Notes: a model not told the origin generated them from the letters alone. Positions 34,493 through 44,979 are shown, numbered from the stretch's first letter. The stretch is 64,000 nt of DNA from Bacteroidota bacterium (GCA_027619225.1 JAQCFW010000011.1:1-64000), one strand, 5' to 3'. Numbers and translations are program-made.

Positions 34493-35472
34493 AACGCATA
34501 TCGAAGATAGCATTTGTACTGGTTTATTTAGTTGTACTTGCTGGTTCTGTGGTTAGAATGACGGGTTCAGGTATGGGTTGTCCAGACTGGCCTAAATGTT
34601 TTGGCCTACTCATACCTCCTACTTCTGAAGACCAAATAAAATGGAGTGTTGGAATTGAGTATTCTGAGGGAACAATGGTGATTGAGCGTGACACACTGTG
34701 GGTGTCAACTGAAGATCATTTGTCATTTGGAGAGGAATTTGAGAGTTCTAATTGGGAGCCATATCCCAAGCACAGTTATGCGGAGTTTAACGCTTTACAT
34801 ACTTGGATAGAATACTTTAACCGCCTTATCGGGGCGCTCTCGGGAATCCCGATCATAATTCTGCTTGTTCTTGCGATAAGGTCGCGAAGAATCATCCCGA
34901 TACTTCTTACTTCAGCGACCGTAGCGTCAGTGCTGTTTGTTTCTTGGCTTGGAAAACTTGTTGTGGAAGGGAATTTGATTCCATTCTCAATCACCATTCA
35001 CATGGTGAGTGCTTTGGCAATACTCGTTTTACTTGTGGGGTTAATCCAACACCTTGAAGGGACAAAAACATTCATTAGAAAAGCCACCAGAAACTGGATC
35101 TTCATCTCACTGTTGATTGCTTTCATGCAATTGATTTTCGGAACTCAGATCCGTGAGGCAGTTGACCTTGCTCTTGCGTCTAATGTATCAAGAGCGAACT
35201 TGATTGATGCACTCCCAGGATGGTGGGTTTTACACCGCTCAGCTGTTTGGGGAATCATTGCAATTCATTTGATGTGGGCCATTCCGATGCTGAAGAATGA
35301 GCACTTCAGGAATTATGCTAAAATCACCATAGCGATCCTTTTAGGCCAAACCACAACAGGTTTACTGTTCACACAAATGGGCTTTCCAGCATTCGCTCAG
35401 CCCATTCATATCATTTTAGGGTTTGCCCTAATCCTCATAGACTTCCGAGCGTTAATAGCCTCAAAGGTCTAA
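34489..35472 (+). CDS. ctaA: Haem A synthase (COX15/CtaA family)
   Basis: 327 residues with eight or so hydrophobic helices. The Bacteroidota-type signature SGMGCPDWPKCFGLLIPP follows helix 1. Histidines are visible in the expected helices: FNALHTWIEYFNRLIGAL, ITIHMVSALAILVLL, WVLHRSAVWGIIAIHLMW and QPIHIILGFAL. It hydroxylates and oxidises haem O to haem A in the inner membrane. The start is TTG, overlapping the previous stop by four bases (TTGA), so translation is coupled to the metal-binding lipoprotein. No cytochrome oxidase genes are in the window. Confidence 0.9.
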   Translation: MKRISKIAFVLVYLVVLAGSVVRMTGSGMGCPDWPKCFGLLIPPTSEDQIKWSVGIEYSEGTMVIERDTLWVSTEDHLSFGEEFESSNWEPYPKHSYAEFNALHTWIEYFNRLIGALSGIPIIILLVLAIRSRRIIPILLTSATVASVLFVSWLGKLVVEGNLIPFSITIHMVSALAILVLLVGLIQHLEGTKTFIRKATRNWIFISLLIAFMQLIFGTQIREAVDLALASNVSRANLIDALPGWWVLHRSAVWGIIAIHLMWAIPMLKNEHFRNYAKITIAILLGQTTTGLLFTQMGFPAFAQPIHIILGFALILIDFRALIASKV

Positions 35473-35495
35473 AAAGTTGCGGGGATTTTAGAGTC

Positions 35496-37862
35496 TTAGC
35501 TGCCACACATGTCACAGTCATCACCGTTTTCTATGCTGCACATTTCAATGGCCTCTTCTTGAGTAAACTCTGGGACTTTAGGTGAATCTTTTGTCTTATA
35601 CTTCTTGTCTACCGTAAACTTAATGGCATCAGCGGCCGCCTTAGTTCTTAGGTAGTACATTCCTGTCTTAAGACCACTTTTCCAAGCGTGAAAGTGCATG
35701 GAGGTGAGCTTAGAATTTGTCACATTCTCCATAAAGATATTTAGAGATTGTGATTGGCATATGTAAGCACCACGATCTGCTGCCATATCAAGAATTGAAC
35801 GCTGAGATATCTCCCAGGCGGTTCTGTAAAGCAACTTGAGATTGTCAGGAATCTCATCAATGTTTTGTACTGATCCATTGGCTGCAATCAAACGATTTTT
35901 CATATCATCATCCCAAAGATCGAGTTTGACTAAATCTCTAAGTAGGTGCTTGTTTACAACGATAAACTCACCTGACAATACACGTCGAGTGTAAATGTTA
36001 GAAGTGTAAGGCTCGAAACATTCGTTATTCCCTAAAATTTGAGCTGTAGAAGCTGTAGGCATAGGAGCTATTAACAGAGAGTTGCGCACTCCATGTTTCT
36101 TGATTTCCTCTTTAAGAACATCCCACTCCCATCGTTTTGACGGAGTTACATTCCACATGTCGTACTGAAGAATTCCTTTTGAAGCAGGCGATCCTTCAAA
36201 CGTCTCATACGCACCGTCAATTTTAGCGAGGTCTTTAGATGCGGTACAAGCAGCATAGTAAAGAGTTTCAAAAATCTCTTTGTTCAGCGTGCGCGCTTCA
36301 TCAGAATCAAATGCATGTCGCATTAAAATAAATACGTCAGCCAATCCTTGAATACCAATTCCGATTGGACGGTGGCGCATATTTGAATTGCGCGCTTCAA
36401 TGACTGGATAGTAATTTCTATCAATAATGCAGTTCAGATTCTTAGTCGTCTGATAGGTTATCTCAAATAATTTATCATGGTCGAATGATCCATCAGACTT
36501 GACAAATTTAGGAAGTGCAAGAGAAGCGAGATTGCATACAGCGATTTCATCTGGAGCCGTGTACTCGATGATCTCAGTACAGAGATTTGACGAGCGAATT
36601 GTCCCCAGATTCTTCTGATTAGACTTAGCGTTAGCCGCGTCTTTGAATAACATGTAAGGCGTTCCAGTCTCAACTTGGCTCTCCAGAATTTTAAACCAAA
36701 GGTCTTGAGCTTTAATCGTCTTTCTTCCCTTTCCTTCTTTCTCGTACTTGGTATAAAGCGCATCAAATTCAGCGCTATGTGTCTCAGGCAAGCCAGGACA
36801 TTCGTTGGGACACATTAAAGTCCAATCCCCATTCTCCTCAACCCTTTTCATAAACAAATCTGGAATCCAAAGAGCGTAAAAGAGATCTCTCGCCCTCTGC
36901 TCTTCTTTTCCATGATTCTTTCTCATTTCGAGGAAGTCAAAGACATCAGCGTGCCACGGTTCGAGGTACATCGCAAAAGAACCTTTTCTACGACCGCCAC
37001 CTTGGTCAACATATCTAGCGGTATCGTTAAACACTCTCAACATAGGAACTATTCCGTTCGAGGTGCCATTTGTCCCTTTGATGTAGGATCCCTTGGCTCG
37101 GATATTATGCATAGCTAAACCTATACCTCCAGCACTTTGAGAAATCTTAGCACATTGCTTTAGCGTGTCGTAGATGCCAGAAATGCTGTCCTCCTTCATG
37201 GTTAAAAGAAAGCAACTTGACATCTGTGGCTTAGGTGTGCCCGAGTTAAATAAAGTAGGTGTTGCATGCGTAAACCAACCTTCACTAAGCATGTGATATG
37301 TGCTCACAACAGATTCGAGATCGTCTTTGTGTATTCCTACACTCACCCTCATAAGCATCTGCTGCGGTCTTTCACTAATCGCTCCGTTCATCTTTAACAA
37401 GTATGAACGCTCTAAAGTTTTAAACCCAAAAAAATCGTAGCTAAAATCCCTGTCGTAAATAATCTGTGAATCTAGGTATTCTGCATTTTCTTGGATGATT
37501 TCATGTACGTCTTCAGCGATTAAGCTTGCAGGATCACCAGTTACAGGATCTACGTAGTTGTAGAGTTCATCTATCGTTTCAGCGAAGGATTTTTTAGTTG
37601 CTTTGTGTAAGTTGCTTACCGCAATACGACTCGCAAGACTGGCGTAATCGGGGTGAGTTACAGCGCACGTCGCAGCCACTTCTGCTGCGAGGTTGTCAAG
37701 CTCAGTCGTCGTAACACCATCGTAGACGCCCTCGATAACACGCATAGCGATGCGTTGCGGATCAACAGATTCGTGTAGGCTATAACAAAGTTTTTTTATT
37801 CTGGCTGTAATCTTGTCAAATTGAACAAGTTCACGTCTTCCGTCGCGTTTAACTACGTACAT
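35496..37862 (-). CDS. nrdA: Class Ia ribonucleoside-diphosphate reductase alpha subunit
   Basis: 788 residues. An N-terminal ATP-cone (about 1-90: [18 protein letters not shown]) is followed by a ten-stranded barrel with [44 protein letters not shown] with the active-site Cys, and [11 protein letters not shown]. The C-terminal shuttle cysteines are in CDMCGS. The protein reduces ribonucleoside diphosphates to deoxynucleotides. nrdB lies upstream with 49 bases between the genes, so they form one operon. Confidence 0.97.
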   Translation of the reverse strand: MYVVKRDGRRELVQFDKITARIKKLCYSLHESVDPQRIAMRVIEGVYDGVTTTELDNLAAEVAATCAVTHPDYASLASRIAVSNLHKATKKSFAETIDELYNYVDPVTGDPASLIAEDVHEIIQENAEYLDSQIIYDRDFSYDFFGFKTLERSYLLKMNGAISERPQQMLMRVSVGIHKDDLESVVSTYHMLSEGWFTHATPTLFNSGTPKPQMSSCFLLTMKEDSISGIYDTLKQCAKISQSAGGIGLAMHNIRAKGSYIKGTNGTSNGIVPMLRVFNDTARYVDQGGGRRKGSFAMYLEPWHADVFDFLEMRKNHGKEEQRARDLFYALWIPDLFMKRVEENGDWTLMCPNECPGLPETHSAEFDALYTKYEKEGKGRKTIKAQDLWFKILESQVETGTPYMLFKDAANAKSNQKNLGTIRSSNLCTEIIEYTAPDEIAVCNLASLALPKFVKSDGSFDHDKLFEITYQTTKNLNCIIDRNYYPVIEARNSNMRHRPIGIGIQGLADVFILMRHAFDSDEARTLNKEIFETLYYAACTASKDLAKIDGAYETFEGSPASKGILQYDMWNVTPSKRWEWDVLKEEIKKHGVRNSLLIAPMPTASTAQILGNNECFEPYTSNIYTRRVLSGEFIVVNKHLLRDLVKLDLWDDDMKNRLIAANGSVQNIDEIPDNLKLLYRTAWEISQRSILDMAADRGAYICQSQSLNIFMENVTNSKLTSMHFHAWKSGLKTGMYYLRTKAAADAIKFTVDKKYKTKDSPKVPEFTQEEAIEMCSIENGDDCDMCGS

Positions 37863-37911
37863 GGCAAATATCTAGAGGGTGGTTCAGGTAGGATAATGGG
37901 TTGGTATTTTT

Positions 37912-39003
37912 TTAGAAGTCAGCTTCCATATTGAAACTTTTGCTTTCTTCAGAGCCGTGGTTCATTACCCCGGATTTGTGATATTCTCCCACTCGTTTCT
38001 CAAAGAAATTTGTTTTTCCTTGAAGTGAAATCATATCCATAAAGTCAAATGGGTTTGTGGCGTTGTATACTTTTTCATTTCCTAGTTCCACAAGGAGTCT
38101 GTCAGCAACAAATTCGATGTATTGCTGCATAAGATCTGCATTCATGCCGATGAGTCTCACGGGAAGAGCTTCAGTAACGAACTCCTTCTCCATATCAACA
38201 GCATCAACAATAATCTTCTCTACGGTTTTCTTAGGGAGTTTATTTACAAGATGATTGTTGTACAGGAGACACGCAAAGTCACAGTGCATTCCTTCGTCAC
38301 GAGATATGAGCTCGTTTGAGAATGTAAGCCCAGGCATAAGCCCTCTCTTTTTAAGCCAAAAAATCGAACAAAAACTTCCGCTAAAGAAGATGCCTTCAAC
38401 GGCAGCAAATGCAATTAAGCGCTCAGCAAAACTTCCCTTGTCGATCCAGCGCATAGCCCACTCAGCTTTTGCCTTAACAAACGGGAGAGTCTCAATTGCA
38501 TTAAATAAATGATCCTTTTCTTTCGTGTCTTGTATGTAAGTGTCGATGAGTAACGAGTAAGTCTCAGAGTGTATGTTCTCCATCATAATCTGGAATCCAT
38601 AGAAAAACTTAGCTTCTGTATATTGAACCTCTTGAACGAAATTTTCCGCGATATTCTCATTTACAATCCCATCCGAAGCGGCAAAAAATGCAAGAACATT
38701 TTTGATGAAAAACCGCTCATCATCGTTAAGCTTATCTGACCAATCAGCTAGATCAGAAGAAAGATCGATCTCCTCAGCTGTCCAAATACTAGCCTCTTGC
38801 TTTTTATACTCAGCCCAAATATCGTCGTGTTGAATTGGGAACAAAACAAAGCGCTTGGGGTTTTCAATTAAGATAGGTTCTTCCACCGCTGTGTTTTCGG
38901 GCAGCACCTCCTCAATTGATGTTTGTTCGTCTAAAGCGACTTGTTTAGTCTGGGTTTTTGTCTCGATCTCGGTCTCGTTTATTTTAGGGGTATTTGCGTC
39001 CAT
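37912..39003 (-). CDS. nrdB: Class Ia ribonucleotide reductase beta subunit
   Basis: 363 residues with the helical diiron core: [64 protein letters not shown] and the C-terminal tail SFNMEADF that binds the alpha subunit. The subunit generates and holds the radical used by NrdA. The first 50 residues form an acidic, low-complexity extension ([20 protein letters not shown]) before the core begins at KRFVLFPIQ. It is the first gene of the nrdB-nrdA operon. Confidence 0.96.
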   Translation of the reverse strand: MDANTPKINETEIETKTQTKQVALDEQTSIEEVLPENTAVEEPILIENPKRFVLFPIQHDDIWAEYKKQEASIWTAEEIDLSSDLADWSDKLNDDERFFIKNVLAFFAASDGIVNENIAENFVQEVQYTEAKFFYGFQIMMENIHSETYSLLIDTYIQDTKEKDHLFNAIETLPFVKAKAEWAMRWIDKGSFAERLIAFAAVEGIFFSGSFCSIFWLKKRGLMPGLTFSNELISRDEGMHCDFACLLYNNHLVNKLPKKTVEKIIVDAVDMEKEFVTEALPVRLIGMNADLMQQYIEFVADRLLVELGNEKVYNATNPFDFMDMISLQGKTNFFEKRVGEYHKSGVMNHGSEESKSFNMEADF

Positions 39004-39268
39004 ATCTAGTGTATAATCGTGCTTTAAGTCAACGTCTCAAAGTAACAATCTAGACCCCTATTTATGCAAGGTCATTTAGACTACTTTACCACCGAGTTTT
39101 TAACACTTGTGTTAATAACAAAGATCGTTGCCTTTATCTACTGTGCTTCGAGCGATTATAAATTCGTGGAGATTTGGCAAAACGGAAGAAAAATGACTGT
39201 TTTAGGGTATATATTTTCAGCTCAAAAAGCATTCACAAAATGGACTTATTTAAGGAACGCTGAATGCG

Positions 39269-39280
39269 TACTTTTGCACA
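39269..39280 (+). promoter_or_regulatory. secA promoter -7 box, leaderless arrangement
   Basis: TACTTTTG fits TAnnTTTG exactly and is followed by CACA and the secA ATG. No TTG is present at the -33 distance. The gap 39004-39280 between nrdB and secA holds nothing else I can identify. Confidence 0.65.
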
Positions 39281-42200
39281 ATGCTTAAAGGCCTTTTAAA
39301 AATATTTCTAGGAGATAAATCATCCAGCGACCTGAAAGAACTCCAGCCAGTTGTTGATGATATTTTGTTGGCTGAAAAGTCCCTCATCAACCTCAGCGCC
39401 GATGAACTCAGAGCGAAATCTACTGATTTACGAACAAGAATCAAGGATCACATTTCCGATTTGCAAGGAGAGATTGATGAATTAAAAATAAAAGCAGAGA
39501 CCATGCCCGAGTCTGATCTCGACGCTAAAGAAGCTGTTTTCGAAAAGATTGACAAGTTAGAGCTGGACATCAATGAGGAACTCGAAGTTGTACTTGCGGA
39601 AATTTTACCCGAAGCCTTCGCCGTTGTAAAAGAGACTGCGAAGCGATTCACAGCAGAAGGTGAAATAGAGGTTACTGCATTGCAGTTCGATAAGGATATT
39701 GCTGCAAAACGGGATATGGTTAGGGTAGAGGGTGATAAAGCTTTTTGGTCTAATACCTGGAAAGCAGCAGGGTCAGATGTAACCTGGGAGATGGTTCACT
39801 ACGACGTGCAACTTGTAGGTGGAGTGTCCCTTCACAGGGGTAGCGTGGCGGAAATGCACACGGGTGAGGGAAAAACCCTCGTTGCAACTTTGCCGGTGTT
39901 CTTGAACGCCCTCACGGGTAGGGGAGTTCATCTTGTGACCGTGAACGACTACTTGGCTAAGCGTGACTCGGAGTGGATGGGTCCATTGTACGAATTTCAT
40001 GGTCTGACAGTTGATTGCATAGATAAGCATCAGCCTAACAGTGAGTCTCGAAGAGAAGCGTATAAGTGTGACATCACGTTCGGTACGAACAATGAATTCG
40101 GGTTCGATTATCTGCGAGATAACATGGCGAAAAATCCGGACATGTTGGTCCAAAGGCGTCATCATTATGCAATCGTTGACGAGGTGGATTCTGTACTTAT
40201 TGATGAGGCAAGAACGCCACTTATTATTAGCGGACCCACACCTAAAGGTGACGAACAGGAGTTTGAATCTCTAAAACCCATGGTTGTTAAGCTGATTCAA
40301 GTTCAGCAAAAAGCAGTTCAAGGATTTCTGTTAGAGGCAAAAAAACTCCTTACCGATGGGACCTCAAAAGAGGAGAAGGAAGTCGCTGGATTAGCACTTT
40401 ACCGAGCTTTTCGAGGACTCCCTAAATCGAAGCCCATCATTAAATTCCTGAGTAATGAAGGAATGCGCCAACGCCTGTTAAAAGTTGAGTCGTTTTACTT
40501 AGCTGACAATCAGCGCGAGATGCACAAGGCGGATGAAGAGTTGTTCTTTGTTATTGATGAGAAGCAAAACCAAATTGAACTTTCTGAGAAAGGTATTCTT
40601 TATCTTACTCAAGGGATGGATGATGACGCATTTTTCACCATGCCTGACATTGCAACAGAGCTTGTCGCAGTAGACAATTCAGATTCTAGCGATGACGAAA
40701 AATTATCTAGGAAGCAGGAGGTGATGCAAGATTACGGAGTCAAATCCGCGCGGATTCACTCTATGAATCAACTTCTTAAAGCATACACGTTATTCGAGAA
40801 GGATATCGAGTACGTTATTATGGAAAACAAGGTGAAAATTGTCGATGAGCAGACCGGTCGTATTATGGACGGGAGACGCTACTCGGATGGTTTACACCAA
40901 GCGATTGAAGCGAAAGAGAATGTAAAGATTGAGGCTGCCACTCAAACATATGCGACAGTAACTCTTCAGAACTTCTTTAGGATGTACCACAAGCTTGCTG
41001 GTATGACTGGAACAGCGGAGACAGAGGCAGGTGAGTTTTGGGATATCTATAAATTAGATGTTAAGGTAATCCCTACAAACAGGCCTATTGCACGTGACGA
41101 CAGAGAGGATTTGGTGTACAAGACGAAGCGCGAGAAATACAATGCAGCGATCGATCAAATCGCTGAGCTTAGCAAATCTGGACGACCAGTACTTGTAGGA
41201 ACGACTACAGTTGAAGTTTCTGAATTGCTATCTCGAATGTTAGACATGCGTGGATTAGCCCACCAGGTTCTTAACGCGAAGAGACACCAACAGGAGGCAG
41301 AGGTTGTGACCAGAGCCGGTCAGGCTGGAACGATTACGATCGCGACAAATATGGCGGGACGTGGTACCGACATTAAATTAACAAAAGAAGTTAAAGAGGT
41401 TGGAGGTCTTGCTATTATAGGAACTGAGAGGCATGACTCGCGGAGAGTTGATAGACAGCTTAGAGGTCGTGCAGGTCGTCAAGGAGATCCAGGATCGTCA
41501 CAATTTTATGCATCTTTAGAAGATGATTTAATGCGATTGTTTGGCTCTGACCGAGTGGCGAAGATGATGGACAGGATGGGACACAAGGATGGAGAAGTCA
41601 TTCAGCACAAGATGATTTCGAAGTCCATAGAAAGAGCCCAAACGAAAGTCGAGGAAAACAACTTCGGGATAAGAAAGAGACTTCTTGAGTACGACGATGT
41701 CATGAACGCCCAGCGTGAAGTGATTTATAAGCTCCGTAGAAATGCGCTGTATGGCGATAGAATTAGAACGGATATTGCAAACATGTTCTTCGAACTTGTT
41801 GAGGCAAATGTCGATGCTACGCATGAGTCTAAGGACTACGATAATTTCCGTTTGGCGCTGCTTTCTAACTTAGGGATGGAAGCTCCCATTTCAGAGAACG
41901 ATTTCCTTTCCTCAGATACGGATGATTTGGTTTACCTATGTTACTCTAAATCGGAGTTACATTACCGATCTAAAATTGAAGATTTAGCTCAGCGAGCTCA
42001 CCCAGTAATCCAGCGTGTTTACGACGATGATTCTAACGATTTCAAAAGCATACTTGTCCCATTTTCTGACGGACGGAAGACGATTCAAGTGAGTGCAGAT
42101 ATTGACGAAAGTGTTGCAACCGAGGGGGTAAGCGTCATGAAGGCTCTCGAGCAGCAAGTGGTCCTTGCTGTGATTGACTTGCATTGGAAAGAGCACCTTA

Positions 42201-42619
42201 GATCTATGGATGATTTAAGAAACAATGTTCAGCACGCGAGACACGAGCAAAAGGACCCGCTTCTCATTTACAAATTCGAGTCATATGAGCTGTTTAAGCA
42301 AATGGTTCAAAAGGTAAATGCTGAGGTCGCTTCATTCTTAATGAAGTGCACAATTCCGATAAATGCAGGAGAACAACCATTGCGCCAAGGGAAGAAAATA
42401 GAAGCGGCTCCATTAGGTAAAACATCTAAGGCCGGCATCGAGAACATTGCCCAACAAAATTTTGCTTCTCAATCTGCTGGAAATAGGAGTTCTTCTCCAG
42501 GCCAAGCTCCAACTCGCCCCAAGCCAGTTGACCCGATTCGCTCTGACAAGAAAGTTCAACCCAACTCACCTTGTCCCTGTGGTTCTGGCAAGAAGTTTAA
42601 AAAGTGTCACGGTAAGTAA
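39281..42619 (+). CDS. secA: Preprotein translocase ATPase SecA
   Basis: 1112 residues, longer than the E. coli protein as is usual in Bacteroidota because of inserted segments (one about 325-430, between the DEAD motor part and VKIVDEQTGRIMDGR). The features are Walker A MHTGEGKTLVATLP near residue 191, the DEVD box in IVDEVDSVLIDEARTPL, GTTTVEVSELLS, IATNMAGRGTDIKL, QLRGRAGRQGDPGSSQFY, and the zinc-binding tail CPCGSGKKFKKCHG. SecA drives proteins through SecYEG. The start follows a TACTTTTG box by four bases. The end overlaps the PAP2 gene by 13 bases. Confidence 0.98.
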   Translation: MLKGLLKIFLGDKSSSDLKELQPVVDDILLAEKSLINLSADELRAKSTDLRTRIKDHISDLQGEIDELKIKAETMPESDLDAKEAVFEKIDKLELDINEELEVVLAEILPEAFAVVKETAKRFTAEGEIEVTALQFDKDIAAKRDMVRVEGDKAFWSNTWKAAGSDVTWEMVHYDVQLVGGVSLHRGSVAEMHTGEGKTLVATLPVFLNALTGRGVHLVTVNDYLAKRDSEWMGPLYEFHGLTVDCIDKHQPNSESRREAYKCDITFGTNNEFGFDYLRDNMAKNPDMLVQRRHHYAIVDEVDSVLIDEARTPLIISGPTPKGDEQEFESLKPMVVKLIQVQQKAVQGFLLEAKKLLTDGTSKEEKEVAGLALYRAFRGLPKSKPIIKFLSNEGMRQRLLKVESFYLADNQREMHKADEELFFVIDEKQNQIELSEKGILYLTQGMDDDAFFTMPDIATELVAVDNSDSSDDEKLSRKQEVMQDYGVKSARIHSMNQLLKAYTLFEKDIEYVIMENKVKIVDEQTGRIMDGRRYSDGLHQAIEAKENVKIEAATQTYATVTLQNFFRMYHKLAGMTGTAETEAGEFWDIYKLDVKVIPTNRPIARDDREDLVYKTKREKYNAAIDQIAELSKSGRPVLVGTTTVEVSELLSRMLDMRGLAHQVLNAKRHQQEAEVVTRAGQAGTITIATNMAGRGTDIKLTKEVKEVGGLAIIGTERHDSRRVDRQLRGRAGRQGDPGSSQFYASLEDDLMRLFGSDRVAKMMDRMGHKDGEVIQHKMISKSIERAQTKVEENNFGIRKRLLEYDDVMNAQREVIYKLRRNALYGDRIRTDIANMFFELVEANVDATHESKDYDNFRLALLSNLGMEAPISENDFLSSDTDDLVYLCYSKSELHYRSKIEDLAQRAHPVIQRVYDDDSNDFKSILVPFSDGRKTIQVSADIDESVATEGVSVMKALEQQVVLAVIDLHWKEHLRSMDDLRNNVQHARHEQKDPLLIYKFESYELFKQMVQKVNAEVASFLMKCTIPINAGEQPLRQGKKIEAAPLGKTSKAGIENIAQQNFASQSAGNRSSSPGQAPTRPKPVDPIRSDKKVQPNSPCPCGSGKKFKKCHGK

Positions 42620-43278
42620 CGCCTTTTATTTCTTGATAAAGTTCTTGAGTGCAGTTTTTCATGGAGAAGATAGGATAGTTTCGTGCTTAATATCCCAAAT
42701 CCAGCTCCTGCAACGACATCGGAGAACCAGTGTTTGTCATTATATACTCTAAGATAACCTGTAGTAGCGGCGGCTGTGTATCCTAGAATCCCATATAGAA
42801 TAGACTCGTTCTTATACTCTTGATATAATATCTCAGCACACATAAAAGCTGTCGCAGTATGTCCAGAAGGGAAGGAAGTGCAGTCGGATTCGTCTGGTCT
42901 TTCTTTCCCCGTAAGTAACTTAATACTAGCGACTGAAACACCTGTAATCACAATCGAATAGCCTGTAATTTTCGTGAGTTCTTTTACATCATGCACACCC
43001 TTTTTCCCAAGAAGATTTAATCCGTAAACGGCAACCAAAGGGCTGAATTCTAAATAATCGTCAAGATGAACTTTTCTCTCAACATACCTCAATTCATCCC
43101 TCATACTTACGTCGAGACCTCTAAGCCTTTCGTTATTTAACCCGATAAATCCATAAGTTATAAAAGCAGAGGGTAAAATCAGCGGGCGGAACGAAGTTCG
43201 CTTTTCAAGAGGTGAACTTGTGTTTTGCGCTAAAATAGAACTGGTGAAAAGACAAAAAATAAGCGTAATTAGTTTCAT
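42607..43278 (-). CDS. PAP2-family phosphatase
   Basis: 223 residues with a signal peptide (MKLITLIFCLFTSSILAQ). The three phosphatase motifs are KLLTGKERPDES, SFPSGHTATAFM and GYLRVYNDKHWFSDVVAG. PAP2 enzymes remove phosphate from lipid phosphates such as phosphatidate or undecaprenyl diphosphate. This one is of the compact periplasmic or outer-membrane type. Its 3' end overlaps secA by 13 bases in convergent orientation, without an obvious terminator for either gene. Confidence 0.9.
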   Translation of the reverse strand: MKLITLIFCLFTSSILAQNTSSPLEKRTSFRPLILPSAFITYGFIGLNNERLRGLDVSMRDELRYVERKVHLDDYLEFSPLVAVYGLNLLGKKGVHDVKELTKITGYSIVITGVSVASIKLLTGKERPDESDCTSFPSGHTATAFMCAEILYQEYKNESILYGILGYTAAATTGYLRVYNDKHWFSDVVAGAGFGILSTKLSYLLHEKLHSRTLSRNKRRYLP

Positions 43279-43302
43279 TTAAAAGTGTATTTTATGAATG
43301 AC

Positions 43303-44172
43303 CTATTGAATCATCGCTTCAAACTGACTACAAATTTCTGGAGTAAACTCACTGTCTGTAGTATGTACAAGTAGGTCGAACGAGTCGAGTGGCGTTCCTG
43401 CGTCCTTTAATTTTTTTAGCAATGTACACCAAACCATCAACCTCTTCTCATCACTATCATGTCCATCATAACCTCCAAATCTGACAAGAAGAAACGGTGC
43501 TGTAAGTCGCATATGTAGAGCGTCAGGCCTTCCGACGGTATCGCTAATGACTGCTCCGATTCCTTTGTCGGATAACAATTTCCAAACGGTTTCTGCCTCC
43601 TCACCACCTTTGAACCACTCGGCATGACGAAATTCCACAGCCATCTTTATTTCTTTTGGCCAATTGTTTAAATATGCAATCAATTTTTCACTGTGCTTAG
43701 GTGCATAATGAGGGGGGAGTTGGAGAAAAACAGGGCCGAGTTTATCTCCTAAAGCGAGTATGCCTCCAATAAAATCATCAGTGGGGCCTTCACAATTGTT
43801 GAACCGCCTATAATGTGAAATTAGTGCTGGAAATTTAGGGCAGAAAACGAAATCGTCAGGCATTTCACGAGCCCACTCAGCCATCTTTTCAGGTGAGTAA
43901 ATCCTATAATGGGTAGCGTTAAATTCAATGTTGCCAAATCGCTTTCCATAGTGATTTGGCCAGGTTCTCATCGGATCTTTCATGGGGTAAACACTCCCCC
44001 TCCAAGATTTAATGCGCCAGGAAGTCCCCCCAGTCCTTACCAATGTTCTTATTAAAGTATTCTCATTTGGGTCAAGCTTCTCAGCCCATTCTATCTTCTC
44101 GTCGGGAAGTTCCCAATGATCTTTATTAAGCTTCTCACCTTCCAGATTAATATCTATTTTACCAAATTTCAC
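43303..44172 (-). CDS. DUF72 family protein
   Basis: 289 residues of the DUF72 (YecE-like) TIM-barrel family: NIEFNATHYRIYSPEKMAEW, FVFCPKFPALISHY, GPVFLQLPPHYAP, MAVEFRHAEWF and HMRLTAPFLLVRFGGY. The biochemical role is unknown. The start is GTG at 44172, supported by the TAGGTTTG box four bases before it. It ends 24 bases before the PAP2 start on the same strand, so the two may be co-transcribed. Confidence 0.9.
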   Translation of the reverse strand: MKFGKIDINLEGEKLNKDHWELPDEKIEWAEKLDPNENTLIRTLVRTGGTSWRIKSWRGSVYPMKDPMRTWPNHYGKRFGNIEFNATHYRIYSPEKMAEWAREMPDDFVFCPKFPALISHYRRFNNCEGPTDDFIGGILALGDKLGPVFLQLPPHYAPKHSEKLIAYLNNWPKEIKMAVEFRHAEWFKGGEEAETVWKLLSDKGIGAVISDTVGRPDALHMRLTAPFLLVRFGGYDGHDSDEKRLMVWCTLLKKLKDAGTPLDSFDLLVHTTDSEFTPEICSQFEAMIQ

Positions 44173-44184
44173 CTTGCAAACCTA
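44173..44184 (-). promoter_or_regulatory. DUF72 gene promoter -7 box
   Basis: Minus strand: TAGGTTTG, CAAG, then GTG. It is a perfect TAnnTTTG box with the leaderless spacing and decides the start codon of the gene. Confidence 0.6.
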
Positions 44185-44259
44185 ACGACTACAAGTTCAA
44201 CACGATCTATTATAAAATCATTAAAAAAGGGTTTTGAAATTTTCCGTCCTTAGTATCTG

Positions 44260-44272
44260 TAAATTTTATAAA
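44260..44272 (+). promoter_or_regulatory. ComF-like gene -7 box
   Basis: TAAATTTT (one mismatch to TAnnTTTG) is followed by five bases and a GTG at 44273. It supports that GTG as start over the TTG at 44234. Confidence 0.35.
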
Positions 44273-44956
44273 GTGAAAAAAACGATTACATATTTAGCCC
44301 GTGCATTGATTGAAGGGTTTGTTCCTCGGACCTGCCTGAGTTGTAGTAAGCCTATATCGTATTACGGACATGTTGCTGGGGCGTGTAGTTTATGTGTTGT
44401 AAATTGGGGGGTGTATGCACCGGGTTTGGTAAGCAATACATTGTTTAAAGAAAGAATGAACTGTGTTTGGTCTGCAATGGGATTCCGTTTAAGCGATGGA
44501 GGGTCGAGGGCAATGATTCACAAATGTAAATATGGGGGCGAGCCATGGAGGGTTAAACAACTCGGCGAATGGATCGCAACCCGTTGGGATCCACCGCCAG
44601 AAGGCGTAGTCTTAGTTCCCGTTCCGATTCATCCCAAAAGAAAACTCCAAAGAGGGTACAACCAGGCTGAAAGATTGGCAGCTGGTCTGGGAGAGGTTTG
44701 GGGTGTTAAGGTGGATGAGGCTGGTCTTATTCGCAAAAAGCACGGTGCTTCTTTGACGGGTTCAAATAGAAGCGGGAGATCTCAAGCATTGAAACAGACT
44801 TACGGTTTTAACAACATGAAAAATAGAAGCAAGATGAGTCCGGTGATTCTCGTTGACGATGTTTTAACAACTGGTGCGACGTTGAGAGAATGTCGTGAAA
44901 TTCTAGAGTTAAGAGGCAGAGTGGTGTTAGGTGCGGTAGTTCTTGCACTTGCTTAG
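44273..44956 (+). CDS. ComF-family phosphoribosyltransferase-like protein
   Basis: About 227 residues. An N-terminal zinc ribbon (PRTCLSCSKPI and ACSLC) is followed by a phosphoribosyltransferase fold with VVLVPVPIHPKRKLQRGYNQ, ERLAAGLGEVWG and the PRPP-binding VILVDDVLTTGATLREC. Family members (ComF, GntX) take part in DNA uptake or use of imported DNA; the exact reaction is not known. A TTG at 44234 would add 13 residues. The stop codon lies in three tandem 11-base repeats. Confidence 0.88.
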   Translation: MKKTITYLARALIEGFVPRTCLSCSKPISYYGHVAGACSLCVVNWGVYAPGLVSNTLFKERMNCVWSAMGFRLSDGGSRAMIHKCKYGGEPWRVKQLGEWIATRWDPPPEGVVLVPVPIHPKRKLQRGYNQAERLAAGLGEVWGVKVDEAGLIRKKHGASLTGSNRSGRSQALKQTYGFNNMKNRSKMSPVILVDDVLTTGATLRECREILELRGRVVLGAVVLALA

Positions 44957-44979
44957 CAGTTGCTTAGCACTTGCTTAGC
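44947..44979 (+). repeat. Three tandem 11-bp repeats over a stop codon
   Basis: The unit A(C/G)TTGCTTAGC occurs three times without spacing (44947-44957, 44958-44968, 44969-44979). The stop codon of the ComF-like gene is the TAG in the first unit (44954-44956). Copy-number change would shift the downstream leader of the next gene but not the protein end. Confidence 0.85.

Noticed and set aside
39064-39288. 74-codon plus-strand frame before secA
   Set aside because: It overlaps the secA start and contains the secA promoter box; the sequence has no family match and no promoter of its own. Treated as non-coding.
44947-44979. Possible CRISPR or regulatory repeat array
   Set aside because: Only three 11-base units without spacers; simple tandem duplication.
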